Shown piece by piece: positions 1 to 11,269 of a DNA stretch of 64,000 bases (the first letter of the stretch is position 1; the number at the start of each line of letters is the position of its first letter). Under the pieces are notes generated by a model. It was not told the origin of the DNA. It was given only the letters and a program-made list of their open reading frames with translations, and did no database searches. The position numbers were made by a program, and so were the translations under genes. Origin of the DNA: Gongronella butleri (lineage: Eukaryota > Mucoromycota > Mucoromycetes > Mucorales > Cunninghamellaceae); assembly GCA_025201375.1 (NCBI GenBank), contig JAIWZP010000005.1, positions 186,001 through 250,000 on the forward strand. Direction: 5' to 3'.

Positions 1-240
1 GAGCTGTTCCTTTGTGGGAATAGCGTCGACATTTTCGACGTGGACGAGTTCCTTGATCTTGAGAATAGAGCCTGCGGTGCTGGCATTAACGGGGTGATAG
101 GTGGTCTGCTGCAGGCGGTACAGGCCAAGCGTGTGGGCAGCCGCTCGGTGGTCCTTGGGAAGACCAATTGGCGAGCGTCGCAGCGTAATCTTGTAATACT
201 TGGCGGCCGTGGTTGTACTGGAGAAGAGGCGCTGCTGCAT
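1..240 (-). CDS. Mitochondrial large-subunit ribosomal protein uL30m, 5' part only
   Basis: An 80-codon open frame starts at the ATG complementary to 238-240 and runs off the left edge. The N-terminus (MQQRLFSSTTTAAKYYKI) is Arg/Ser/Thr-rich, like a mitochondrial presequence. It leads into the L30 core: KITLRRSPIGLPKDHR, the conserved start of bacterial and mitochondrial L30, then HTLGLYRLQQTTYHP and a VKELVHVE-like stretch (here IKELVHVENV). L30 sits in the central protuberance region of the large ribosomal subunit; the fungal form corresponds to yeast MRPL33. The gene is tandem with EBP2, whose stop lies about 300 bp upstream on the same strand. The 3' end is outside the window, so total length and any intron are unknown. 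Confidence 0.85.
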   Translation of the reverse strand, partial: MQQRLFSSTTTAAKYYKITLRRSPIGLPKDHRAAAHTLGLYRLQQTTYHPVNASTAGSILKIKELVHVENVDAIPTKEQL

Positions 241-536
241 GGTGAAAAAGGCGTGTAAACAAAGAGAAAGAAAAGAGAGAAAGAAAAAAGAACAACAGGC
301 AAAAAAGCGACAAGAGGCACAATTGGGCACTCTTTCCCCCCTCCCTCTCTTATGCGTCGGACATTGGAAAGCCCCGGCTCGGGACGGTGGCTTGCCCCTT
401 GCCTTTTTCTGGTGCGCGCAGTCGCCGCGGGTCGCGTGTGGGGATGCATGAATCGATTTTTATTGCCAATGTAATGGAAAAGGGGGTGGGAATGCGCGAA
501 AATGTTGAATAAAATAGTAAAAAAGATGAAATTGAC

Positions 537-1614
537 CTACTTGCGGCCCTTTTTGTTGGCACCGTGGTTGCTGTTCTTCTTTTTGTTCCAGCCGCCAATG
601 TCGGCCGAGCTCTCTGCGGTGTTGGACTTGTGATGTTTGCCGCGTTTGCCACCAAAGCCGTACTTTTTGTCCTTGAGCTGGCGCTTTGTGGGCTTGCCGG
701 GCTGTTGTGTCTTGGCCTTTTTCTTGGCCGACGCGTCCTCCAACGCAATGTCAAAGTCCGTGTCTGTCGTCAGATTTTCGCCAGCATCCTTGCGCTCTGT
801 AAAGAAAAAAATGGGTTAAATCCAATTGTTTCATGCTCAATTGGACGCAATCTTACTTCGCTTGAGCAGCTTGATCTTGTCCAGCATCTGGGTCTTTTGC
901 TTTTGTCGCTCAATCTGCTTTTCCACCTGCACCTTCTTGCCAAACTTCTTCAATTGGCGCTGGCGACGGGCTTCCTCGGACGCCTGTTGCTTGGCCGACT
1001 CGTCGAGTAATCGTTGGCGCACCTTGGCCATGTGTTCGTCGCTCTTGAGCATTTCCGCGTAGTAATCGTCGGGGCGCGAGAAGGGGACGTTCATCGCCTT
1101 GAATTTATCACGAGCGATGCGCGCAGCCTCCAATGCCTGCTGATAAAATGCCACTTCGCGTGCCATATCGAGTTCCTGGCCCTCCTTGGTCAAGTCCACC
1201 TCGACAGGCTCGGACGACGTGACCTCCATGGTCTCAATCCATGGCAACGACTTGAGCTTGAAGCGATCCAGCAAGCGCAGCATGCCAGCCTACAGAAAAC
1301 AAGAAGAAAGATGAAATTTCGATACCATTGGCGCCGTCAATTGCTCGTTTTACCTCGTCGTTCTTGGGGATATATGTCGCCTGGGCCTCGTTGTCGTCGT
1401 CCTGGTCGCTCTCGACATCGCTGAGTACCGCCTCGGGAAGATCGGCCTGCGCATCGGCATAGACGCTGCTGCTGCTGCTGTCGTCGTCAGAGTCGTTGGG
1501 CGCTTCCTCTTGGATCAGCTCGGCGGGCTCCTCTTGCACAACCTTGGTCTCCTCTTTGGTCTGTTTGCGCGCAGCGTGGCGCTTGGCCTTTTTTGACAGC
1601 GTGTTGGCGGCCAT
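537..1614 (-). CDS. EBP2: EBP2, nucleolar rRNA-processing protein
   Basis: Three exons (1614-1354, 1289-857, 796-537) with GTAAAA and GTAAG donors encode 317 residues. EBP2 is a nucleolar factor needed for 27S pre-rRNA processing and 60S assembly. The N-terminal third is lysine-rich, then acidic and serine-rich (DDDSSSSS, ESDQDDDNE). The conserved centre includes LPWIETMEV, EVAFYQQALEAARIA and FSRPDDYYAEMLKSDEHM, which are hallmark EBP2 blocks, followed by a coiled coil rich in K, Q and R. The C-terminus is a basic tail (KRQLKDKKYGFGGKRG, GANKKGRK) as in other EBP2 proteins. The start is the first ATG of a purine-rich context and gives the expected basic N-terminus. It is divergent from bL27m, with 221 bp between the two ATGs. 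Confidence 0.92.
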
Positions 1615-1835
1615 AATATGAAATAAAAAGAAGAAAAAAAAGTTAAAAAAGAGAGGGAGGAAGAGAAAAAAAAAAAGTGAATTGACAGCATGAAATTCAG
1701 CAAGCCACCCCTTTTGAGAGCGCATTGGGGCTCCGCCATCTGACCCTCCATTTTCAAAAAGATGAAAACAAAAAATGTCCCTCCCTCCTCTTCTTTTTTT
1801 CCTCTTTCCTTCATTTTCCACGTCTTTATTACCCC
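1615..1835. promoter_or_regulatory. Shared intergenic region between divergent EBP2 and bL27m
   Basis: Only 221 bp separate the divergent start codons of a ribosome-biogenesis gene and a mitochondrial ribosomal protein gene, so both promoters must lie here or overlap the genes. The stretch is dominated by A- and T-runs (for example 1621-1680). No clear TATA box is seen. The regulatory role is inferred from gene arrangement only. Confidence 0.4.
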
Positions 1836-2367
1836 ATGTCCTCGCTGCTTCAACGCTCGCTGACAAACTCGACTCGCGCGTGGGCCACGCTTGCTCGACC
1901 ATCCATTACGTCGCCTGTTGCTCTTGGTAAGCTTGTTTTTTTTTTGACAAAATAATAAGAAAAATTGTCAAAAAGAGTCGACTCACGAGTTTTATTTTGT
2001 GTGTTGCCACTTTATAGATACACAGGTGCGCTTTGCGACAAAGAAATCGGGTGGTTCATCGCGCAATGGACGTGATTCGGCGGGTCGCCGTCTTGGTGTG
2101 AAGAAATTTGGCGGACAGGAGGTTGTGCCTGGCAACATCATTGTGCGCCAGCGCGGCACCAAGTTCCACCCGGGCGACAATATCGGCATTGGCAAGGACC
2201 ACACGCTGTTCGCGCTGGAGCCCGGCTTTGTCAAGTTTTACAAGGACCCCGAGCATCCCAAGCGCCGCTACGTCGGCATCGTCTTTGATCGTGACGCCTC
2301 GCTTCCCATTGCCCCTGGCCAGCCCAAGCCGCGCCGCTTCGACCTCGTTGACCTCACCCAGCTATAA
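1836..2367 (+). CDS. Mitochondrial large-subunit ribosomal protein bL27m
   Basis: Two exons (1836-1926 and 2018-2367), split by a GTAAGC...TATAG intron that joins in frame, encode 146 residues. The first exon is a typical presequence ([16 protein letters not shown], no acidic residues). The second begins with the bL27 signature: [18 protein letters not shown], then [28 protein letters not shown] and [16 protein letters not shown]. bL27 reaches towards the peptidyl-transferase centre. The tail (KRRYVGIVF...[11 protein letters not shown]) extends beyond bacterial L27, as usual for fungal mitochondrial forms. A short 3' UTR with AATAAA (about 2453) follows. Confidence 0.95.
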
Positions 2368-3387
2368 ATCAATTCATCATCAACCAACCTCCCAAACCCC
2401 CCCCCATTCATCTTGTAAATATCACGTAAAAGTGTAGGATTCCTCATCTTGAAATAAAAATCAAAATTAGACAGCTCAATGGCCAATGTTTGCGAGTTGC
2501 TGCGGCCTAGAAATGCTCTGTTGGAGCATGGAAAGGTGCTGTTGAAATATAAAACAGGCAGCTTTGCGCAAAAAAACCCAACGCCACATGCGCCACAGCC
2601 TCTTTTTCCCCTCTTGTGCATGCCCTGTTGTTGCTGCAATCCATGCATGCCAAGACCCCCTGCCTCCAATGCCAAGCGCTGATTCAGCAATGGCGGAAAA
2701 AAGGATCCAGGCGCGACGGATGCCGATGTGTGGCGGATCGAAACGCGCTTTTCCCCCAATGTCGCCAGATGTTGCACGAAGCTATCAATGGCAACATCTA
2801 AAAATAATGTCTCTATTGGCGTTTGAGATGCAATTGAGCCGAAATGGGCGACCACGGGATCACATTACCGCATCGACCACGACGAATCGCGTAAAAAGTA
2901 AAAAAGCGCGTCGGGAAAGCGATTTCCCCCCTCTTCTAATGGTTTCAATGTTTGTCTTTGCCAACTCAAGGCTTCATGCCATCATCCGCGTGATTGAGTT
3001 CTGCTTTATGGTGCGCGTCGAATAGGATTGCCTTAGCAACGCTGGCCGATTGGTGTTAAAACGACGTGGCGCTGCGCGCGGTGCCGTCGCCGAGACCCGA
3101 GAGAACGGGATTTGCATGACTTGCAGCCGTTTGTCGATGCCCAAAAGTGGGTCGCACACGGCAATGATGGGTCGCATAATCTTGCGCCACATGGCCGTCC
3201 CATTTTCTGTCACTTGCTGTGTGATCAGGTCGAAACATCCCCTCGCAAAAAAAAGTCATCTGGCACAAGTCCCAACTCTAAAAATAGCGAAAAACAGTTT
3301 TCTCATAAAAATCTGCATGGTGCGAGCAGCCATTGTCGTCTTCTTTTCTCTACTTTTTGCTTTTTGACAACTTTTCACCAGTAAAAC
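2368..3387. other. Intergenic, no gene recognised
   Basis: About 1 kb between bL27m and the first PPxY membrane-protein gene. The left end is the bL27m 3' UTR, with AATAAA near 2453. Open frames on both strands are short, lack recognisable domains and lack paired splice signals. The right end is the presumed promoter of the next gene. Confidence 0.5.
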
Positions 3388-3819
3388 ATGGCATTGGATC
3401 CATATGGATGGGTGATTATTGCCCTCGCCATCATCATTCCGCCAGTCTGCGCGTTTCTCTACAGATATTATATGGCCAAGCAGCGAGCCCGTGCATTTCA
3501 ACGTGCGTAAAATAAAAAAAGCCATAGTCATTGCACGATTTGACTGATCACTCATGCGCTATTTTGTTTCTTTTATGCAGCCGACGGTGCTCACGAGCAT
3601 ATTCTAGGACCTGGAGGTCCGTATGCTCCGCCAGAAAATCCGTACGCACATCAAACAATTGACATGAATGCAATGCATCCGCCCGTCGCGTTCCCACAAA
3701 CCACGAGGCCGTCTTATATCCCGCCGCCGGCACCACCACCACAGCAAATGCCTGAATCATCGATCCCACCGCACATTGACACGCCCCCACCCGCGTACGA
3801 CAGCTTACAAAAACGATGA
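3388..3819 (+). CDS. Small single-pass membrane protein with C-terminal PPPAY motif (copy 1)
   Basis: Two exons (3388-3502, 3581-3819; GTGCGT donor, TTATGCAG acceptor) encode 117 residues. Residues about 8-26 (WVIIALAIIIPPVCAFLYR) form one hydrophobic helix, followed by a basic stretch (KQRARAF), suggesting a short outside N-terminus and a cytosolic C-terminus. The cytosolic part is Pro-rich (GPYAPPENPYAH, YIPPPAPPPQQ) and ends DTPPPAYDSLQKR, a PPxY motif. PPxY motifs are known to bind WW domains, for instance of Rsp5/Nedd4-family ubiquitin ligases, so an adaptor role is possible but only inferred. The next gene, 610 bp downstream on the same strand, has the same architecture. No family name is assigned. 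Confidence 0.7.
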
Positions 3820-4429
3820 ACTGCGTCAAACATGATAGTTGCATAAAAAAAGAATAAAAAACTCCGCTTTTAGTCGCTCAAAGCGCGCACGCGTTCTGGG
3901 GACCCGTGTTTGTCGTTTGGCTGGGGAAAAGCCAAGCAGTGGTGCCAAAAAAAGCAAAACAGTGGGCGCCACGGCCTGTTTTCGGCCGGTGCGCGACATT
4001 GGTGGCACAAGACGGCACGAAAGATGCCATCCATGGCTTGTCAAGCCTCGCCCATGGTAGCCCCGAGCCTTTGGGAAGCAGTATCTGGTCTATTCGCCAT
4101 AGAGCGATGTCTGTCGTCGTGTCATTTCACATAATTGACGCGTAAATGGGCACGCGATTGTCAAATTTTCCTTTTTTTTTTTTAAAAAAAAATAGCGAAA
4201 GTGTCAGTGAATCCGCCCTGGATGTCGCTCCACTGGTGAGGAGCCCAAAAACACGGCGCAGCACAAATGTCAATCAACAAATTGTTGCCAAGCAGACAGA
4301 TCAAAAGAGGATGTGGCTGCCGCCCTCCTTTAATGCCGGCCAGAGATGCATCCTCTGATTTTGTTTTATCCTTCTTTTTCTTTTCTTTCATTTTTCGTAT
4401 CCTAGCTCTTTTTTTTCACCCCACCCCCT
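3820..4429. other. Intergenic between the two PPxY genes
   Basis: About 610 bp with no convincing coding exon. It includes the 3' UTR of the first PPxY gene, an (A/T) homopolymer pair around 4172-4191, and the T-rich presumed promoter of the second gene (4370-4420). Confidence 0.5.
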
Positions 4430-4793
4430 ATGCCAATCAGCAAAAGAGATCTTGTGACCACTTTGTTCGTGATTATCGTGTTGCTGTCGGCCACAATTGG
4501 CTGGGCTGTGATGAAAATGATAAAGTCTCGTCGACAGGCTGCAGCTGGCCAAGGTAAAAAAAAAAAAAAAAAAAAGAGGAAAAAAAGAAAACCAGCCCTT
4601 GTTCGCGGATGATGGCCTGATTTTTTTTTCAGACCCACTTCATGCAGCTGAACAGGCAGCCTGCAGCGGCACAATCGCTTCAACACCCGCGTACAACCCG
4701 TCGGCCTGCGTCTGCTCACGTGTTGTCGACCCGCCACCCGCGTACCAGTCGCATCAGCTGGACAAGCGCATTGACGTCGAACCAGTGAATTGA
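4430..4793 (+). CDS. Small single-pass membrane protein with C-terminal PPPAY motif (copy 2)
   Basis: Two exons (4430-4553, 4633-4793) encode 94 residues. The intron has a GTAAAA donor followed by a long A-run and a TTTTTTTTTCAG acceptor. The layout repeats that of the gene upstream: a short N-terminus (MPISKRDLV), one hydrophobic helix (TTLFVIIVLLSATIGWAVM), a basic flank (KMIKSRRQ), then a soluble tail with VVDPPPAYQSHQ. Sequence identity to copy 1 outside the helix and motif is low, so this is either an old tandem duplication or convergence on one design. The tail also has three Cys residues (ACS, ACVCS) absent from copy 1. Function is unknown; WW-domain binding through PPAY is inference. 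Confidence 0.65.
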
Positions 4794-5010
4794 CGTCCTT
4801 TTTTGGCCTTGCCCCCCCTTTTTTCCCTCTCTTTTTACTCGCGCAGCACCGTTGAATACCCTCCAATTCGCAAAAAATAAATGCATTGGGACAACAGCTA
4901 CTAAATTATATCACGATAAATGCTAAAGGGTAATTATAATAATGCATGATGAATCAAGTTGAGTAAAATACACAAAAAAATATTCTAAAAATAATACAAG
5001 CAGCGCGCTT

Positions 5011-6500
5011 TCACGCCGAAAAGTCGACATCTGGGAATAGGGCGGCCACCACTTCATCAAGAATCACGTACGCCAAATGCTGATTAAGCCGCTGGTTCTG
5101 CAAGACACTGAATAAGCGTCTTGCGCCGCGTCGCGCGTTCTGACGGCCAACCATACCACCGAGCATCTCTAATTGAACCGGAAAAAGCACGTCGCAACGC
5201 GCGTCAGTCATAAATAGTCAATTTTTTTCTTTTTTTTTTCTTTACCTGGCAGCCACGTAGACAGCTTGCGATTGGCTTCGTCCTTTGTATGCAACTTGTC
5301 TTCGGGCTTTCTGGCGGGTCGCGGTTGCCATTTGGCGCCGTCAGGCCAAAGCGCGCCGGTGATGCGCTCGAAATAAAATAAAAGCATGCGCTCCGACTCC
5401 CAATCCTTGAACGTGTCGCGGATTTTCCTAATGATGAGCCAGGATGAGATGAATGCACTTTCTCTCTGTCTCACTCTCACTCTCACTCTCTCTCTCTCTT
5501 TGTACCTTTCAATGGTGCCGCCAAAGATCTGCTGAAGCAAAATGACGACGGCTTGGCGGCGCAGCCAATTGTTCTTTTCCTTTAGCTCAAATGCTTCGAT
5601 GAACAGATCGCACAATGGCTCCGAGAAGCGCGTCAGGCCTTCGGGCTCGATGATGGGTGTTGCCACCGATGACGATGTGCCTGTTGCTGCGGCAGAGGCT
5701 GCGACTGCTGCAGCTGCAGCCGCTGCAGCCATGGCGGCGGCATTTGTGGATGACGGCGCGAGTGAGGCGGCCGGGGATGATGCGGCGGACGTGGACGATG
5801 GCGGTGGATTGGCATAATCAGCGGTCGGCGAGTCAAGATTGGCGGTGACTTGCTCGCCGAGACGCTGTGTGATCAGATCAAGCATGGAAGGGCCCATGAG
5901 CAGATCATCGATGCCAGCGGCCACGGTGTTGTAGATATGGCGCATAAAGCCTTGGTCGCCACCGGCCGCCAAAAGGCTTGTTGAGGATGTGGATGAGGGT
6001 GGCGACGATGTGTGTCTCTTCTGGGGTCGCAATGGGTGTTTGACAGCAGCATTGGCTGCAACAGCCGCGGCGTCTGCCATTTCGTCGTCGCTGTGCATGG
6101 ACGGAGGCATCTGCTGCTGCGATAAAAACAATTTGAGCGCGTCGCTCTGGCACAAATCAGGCTTCGTAAGCAATTGGCGCAAATAGCGCTCCAGATTGAT
6201 GCGGCGCGCCTCGACAAACGACTTTTGCAGCTTGAGAAGCGGCCACTTTGTCGGGAATGCGATGCTGCGCACGCTCGCATAATGTGCCTTGAGCTGCTGG
6301 TGCAAATCAAAGAATTCGCTGTACCGGCGTGCCACAATCCACCCAGATGTCTGGTTCCCTTCACCGTCCACCTGTTGCAGCTCAATCACATACAGCGCGA
6401 ATTCCCCATGCACGTCAGACCCAATGGTCGCATTGGTGATACTGACGCGCGTGCGATTCTGAAAAAAAAGAATAAAAATCAGATTATTTTCTTTTTTCTT

Positions 6501-6541
<41 letters not shown>

Positions 6542-9500
6542 TTTCTTACAGGACTGAGCACATTTTCGGTTTGCTGTTCTTCGTACTGATGACGCTGGTA
6601 TTCGATTTGCTCGCGTTCGCGACGAAACATGGACTTGCTCTTGACGAGGATGCGCAATTCCTCTTGTTTGTCTCTGACCTCGGCCTTTTTGATCAAAGCA
6701 TCGACAATGGCCTCCTGCTGCATCAATTTGTCAATTTCCATGGCAAGGCGCTTGACTTCGCTGGCGAGCATCAGATCGCCGGGCGGTGCATAGTGAATAT
6801 TGTCCTGCGCGGGTGCGACGGCCGTGTCGTCGTCATCCGTTGCACGATCGGGTGATGATGTCGGCATGTGCGACGACGATGACGCGTCGGACGCGTCGGA
6901 CGGCGACAATTGAGCAACGGATGGCCTTTTTTCCTGTTGTTTTTGCTTGTTTTGCTGATTTTGCTGATTTTGCAAGGATGACGCGTCGACATCACGCGAC
7001 GCCGTGGGCACGACATCACCTCCATCGAGAATGGATTGCAATTCTGCCTCGACGGCGTCGACAGTGTGCTGGTCAATGTTCTCGTCCGTGTCGTCCATGA
7101 TGTCGTCGTCGTGCAAATCGTCCACATCGTCCTCGTCCTCCAAATCGAGCTTGGGCAGCGTGCTAATGGACGATGCCGGCGACGTCGACGACCACGTGGG
7201 CGCCGCCGTCACGGCCGTGGCTGCGGCCGTGGCCCCAGCCTTGCCATTGTTGCTGTGATTCTGGTCCAGTGATGTTTGCTGGTGCCGACTGGGCTCCAAT
7301 GAATCCACAGAGAAGGAACCAAAGAAGCTGTGGTTGCTGGGCGACCGTGGCGATCGTTTGGATCCCAGGCGCTCGGACCGTGTGCGCTCGACGACCAATG
7401 GCTGCGGCAATTTGTGCTTTGTGCCTGCCGCCGAGGCGGACACGGGTTTCTGCTTCTTGTCGGTGCTCAATGGGGCGCGCGACGCCGACGCGGACGTGTC
7501 GCGTGGACGCGGCTGATGTGTTTGGCGCGGATGATCAAGGACAGGCGATGTTGGTGCGGACGACGTCAGCGATCGCTCGTCAAGGCTGCGGCGGCCCGTG
7601 GAAGACGTCGGCTCGGGCGTCGGCGTGGACGCGAGGAATTTGAAATACAAATCGGAGCGCTTGAAATACGGGAATTCCTCCTTGTCCATCTGCCAAAAGA
7701 CATGTTGTTGCAAAATATTCAGCCGGTGCTGCAATTCAGCCTTTAAAAGGATCCCGTCGTCGTCCTGTTCGGTTGCGCTAGCGGACGCCTGGTGTAGTGC
7801 ACTCTGTAGATCACGCACGAGCTGGTCGGGGATGTTGCCAAGCTTGTGCACGGCGCCATCGGCAAAATACATGTCGTACACCATGTGCGCGTCCTGGACA
7901 AACATATCCTGCTTGGCATCTTCGGCGCTTTTAAATCCCTCGACCATGAGCCAGAATTGCAGCTTCAAAAGGGCCTCGCGCCGGTCCATGAACTCCATAA
8001 AATACGACAATCCAGCCGTGTTTGTCAAAATATCCATCAATGTAAACCCAGACGAGGATGCCAGCGCCGGACGCGACTTGCGCACGCCAAAGAACTTGAC
8101 CGCCGACAGTGTCTTTTTTTTTTTTTTTCAGAAAAATAACAAGGAGTGAATGGTTGGCCCGTCTTTTTTTTTCCGCCCCTCAATTTTCCTTACAAAATCG
8201 GATTGTTCGCCAGAAAGCAGCGCAATGCGCTTGTCAACCTTCTTTTTCGCCACGCCGAGACGGTGGATATACACATTCAGATCCTCGACCTTTTCGCCAT
8301 CAATGACTTCTTCGGGATCGCGGTCAGCTACCATCAAAAAACGAGAAAAAGGATGAGCATCAAGCCCGTTTTTTTTTTTTTTTTTTTGAGCGACGCGACA
8401 TACACACGAGGGCGCGCTTCTTTCTGATTTGCGTGACCATGTCGTTGCGCAGGCGCTTGAGATCTAGGATGTTGGGCTCGTCCTCAATCATGCGCAAAAA
8501 GGCTTGAAAGGTGCGCCTGCCGAGGCGTGAAGCGGACGCATTACGACGCGCTTTATCCGGATCAAAGTCCTGGTCGTGCCATGCGGTGTCGTCGTCTTCG
8601 TGCAGGCCGAGAAAGTTGCGCGAAAGCTGACCAAGTGTCGTGGGCGCTGTTGAAAGCCGTTCTGATGGCGACAAGAGTGATGGCGGGATCCCATCCACGT
8701 CGGTCGAGTGTCGATCTAGCACTTGGCGCAGCTGCTGCACCATTTGCCTTTTGAAAAAAAGAGGGAAAAGATGGCGGTCAGTTCGACATTTATTTTGTGT
8801 TTTTTTCACTTTTTTCAACATTTAGATCATCAACTTACTGCTCGCGCAGGGCCTTGCTGAGCTGGGTGTCGAGGGTTTGGTTCCAGAAATCGGGGTCGGC
8901 GAGCATTTGCATGACGGGCTGCATGAGGGCGCCGACGGCCATCTCGCGGACGAGGATGCGGACGGGGGCGCAGGCGAGGTGATGGGCAGGCAGCAATTTC
9001 GGCAACAGACGATCCACAAGATGACGCAAGTAGTCGACTTCGGTTGGCTTGGTGGAGGCGGCGGCGGTGGTGAGCGCAGGGTGCAATTTGCCGCCGTGAT
9101 AATGCGACGCGACAAGCAGATCCATTTCGTCTGATTGCGTCACGACGCGCTCCAAGAATCGTCCACGAAGCGCGGTCTCGGCCGCACGGAAGTCAGCCAC
9201 ATGCGCCGTGATCCGCGGCAGCAGCCTGTTCAGCGCCAATGCCGTGCGATCCGTCTGCTGCAGGCGCTGAGTCAATCTTTGTGCGGCCGTGTGGATCAAA
9301 TCGTCGATGGCCATGGGAAAAGTCGCGGCGGTCGTCGAAGTCGAGGCTTCATGTGCCTGTGGCGCCTGTGGCGGCTGCTGGGCCGTGCCGGCAACATTGG
9401 TGTACCACGAATGGATGAAATCACGCAGCACGTACCGCACAAGCTGATCAAACGCGGCGGCTACCGCGCCCGTCGCTTTAGGTTCGGATGCTTGCTGCTC

Positions 9501-9770
9501 CGCCTCCACCTGGCGCCGCCACCGCGCCGATGATCGTCCAATGATCAGCGGTGGAAAGAGAAGCGTCGACGACGTGGACCGCTGCGACCGTCGAAAGGGA
9601 CTGATAACGTATTTGACATAGATGTATAGCACAACAAGGTTGAGCAAAAGAAGTCCAAAAAGACTGGACACCGTCAGCTGCACGGCATAAAGAGACAGAT
9701 GGAAGAACGACGGCCAAAGGTAATAGGCAAGCACAACGCTTGCAAGAATAAAAGGCACAGAGAATAGCAT
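5011..9770 (-). CDS. Sorting nexin with TM-PXA-RGS-PX-nexin_C architecture (SNX13/14/25, yeast Mdm1 type)
   Basis: Seven exons (9770-8839, 8747-8404, 8327-8194, about 8094-6550, 6458-5506, 5427-5246, 5168-5011) give about 1,415 residues. Domains in order: two hydrophobic helices (residues about 2-55, starting MLFSVPFILASVVLAYYL); PXA (about 85-310, with FDQLVRYVLRDFIHSWY); RGS (about 488-640, TAGLSYFMEFMDRREALLK); a long Ser/Asp/Gln-rich linker; PX (from about 985, with RRYSEFFDLHQQLK); and nexin_C near the end (LYFERITGALW-like segment, FYFERITGALWPDG). Members of this family tether the ER to vacuole, endosome or lipid droplets. The exon 3-4 junction is uncertain: AAG/TTC at 8095/8094 keeps the frame, whereas the stronger poly-T site at 8114 would shift it. 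The start at 9770 is the first ATG of the membrane helix. Divergent from deoxyhypusine synthase. Confidence 0.88.
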
Positions 9771-10012
9771 CACCTTCCAAAAGGGAGCTTTAAATAGGCA
9801 TGAGGAAGCAAAGAAAGAGAGAAAGAGAAAGAAAAAAAAAAAAAAAAAGAAAAAGGCACGCGACCACTTTTTTTTTTTTACTCTCGAGTGCGGAGTTGCC
9901 TTTTTGAGATCCAAAATGGTGAGGGGTAAAAAAATGACATACAAAAAGCCTTTTTTGCGCCGCTTGTTTCGACTTTTCGACTTTTTCCTCCTTTTTGTCT
10001 TCTCTACTCTCC
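9771..10012. promoter_or_regulatory. Shared intergenic region, sorting nexin / deoxyhypusine synthase
   Basis: 242 bp between divergent ATGs. It holds an A-run (about 9833-9848), a T-run (about 9869-9880) and a pyrimidine-rich stretch just upstream of the deoxyhypusine synthase start. No TATA box is evident. The promoter role is inferred from the divergent arrangement. Confidence 0.4.
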
Positions 10013-11269
10013 ATGTCCCAGCAGCAGCAGCAACAGCAGGACGAGCCAAAGGGCGCTCAGGCGGCCGTCTTTGTCGAATCGGTGGCCATGCCGTCCGATG
10101 CCACCTTGGTCAAGGGCCCCGACTTTAACACGCCGCTCTCCCTGACCGATCTGTTGAGCAGCTACAAGCACATGGGCTTCCAAGCAAGTAGTCTCGGCGA
10201 GGCGATCGACATTGTCGAGCAAATGGTACAAAGCAACGCGCTCCAATGGCCCAATTGCCTTGCAAAATCGACTCAATTGGCTCTCTCTCTTCTTTTTTTT
10301 TTCTTTCTTTAGATTGAATGGCGTCTTTCTGACGAACCCTTGGATGCCGACGAGACGGACGACTATAAGGACCCCGAGGTTAGAAAAAAGACAAAGTGCA
10401 AGATTTTCCTCGGCTACACATCCAACCTCGTATCGGCTGGGGTGCGCGAAATCATCAAATTCTTAGTCCAGCACAAATTTGTCGATGTCATTGTCGCCTC
10501 GGCCGGCGGTGTCGAGGAGGATTTCATCAAATGCCTTGCCCCGACCTATCTGGGCGATTTCCACCTGAAGGGCAGCGAGCTGCGCAAGCAGGGCCTCAAT
10601 CGCATCGGCAACTTGCTCGTCCCAAATAACAATTATTGCAAGTTTGAAGACTGGGTGCTCCCCATCCTCGACGCCATGCTGGAAGAACAAAAGACAAAGG
10701 TAAAAAAAGAAATGGAAAAGAAAAAAAAATGGAAATTGACGCGTGTTTTTTTTTCGTCATCTTAGGGCACCATTTGGACGCCGTCGAGCATGATCAAGCG
10801 CTTGGGCGAGGAGATCAACGACGAGAGCAGCATTTACTATTGGTGCGCCAAGAACGACATCCCTGTTTATTGCCCTGCGCTGACGGATGGCTCACTGGGC
10901 GACATGATTTATTTCCACTCGTTTAAGAACCCCGGCCTCATTGTCGACATTGCGGCCGATATCCGACTGATGAACAACGAGGCCGTGTTTGCCAAAAAGA
11001 CGGGCATGATTATCCTGGGCGGCGGTGTCATCAAGCACCACATTTGCAACGCCAACCTCATGCGCAATGGCGCCGATTTCGCCGTGTACATCAATACCGC
11101 CCAAGAATTCGACGGCAGCGACGCCGGCGCACGCCCCGACGAGGCCGTCTCGTGGGGAAAAATCAAGGCAAACAGCAAAATGGTCAAGGTCTACGCCGAA
11201 GCCTCGCTTGTCTTCCCTCTCATTGTCGCCGCCACATTTGCAAAGAAGCATCACGCATCGTCTTCATAG
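10013..11269 (+). CDS. DYS1: Deoxyhypusine synthase
   Basis: Three exons (10013-10225, 10313-10699, 10766-11269) join in frame to 367 residues, the usual length. The enzyme uses NAD and spermidine to convert one lysine of eIF5A to deoxyhypusine, in the cytosol. Visible family blocks are [94 protein letters not shown] and [19 protein letters not shown], and the active-site lysine lies in SWGKIK. The N-terminus carries a short poly-Q ([11 protein letters not shown]). The second intron shows TTGACGCG 26 nt before its AG. All key residues appear intact. Confidence 0.97.

Noticed and set aside
9790..10049. An N-terminal extension of the sorting nexin rich in Lys, Arg and Phe
   Set aside because: It is encoded by A/T homopolymers and overlaps the divergent deoxyhypusine synthase start; no ATG with proper splicing reaches MLFSVPF in frame.
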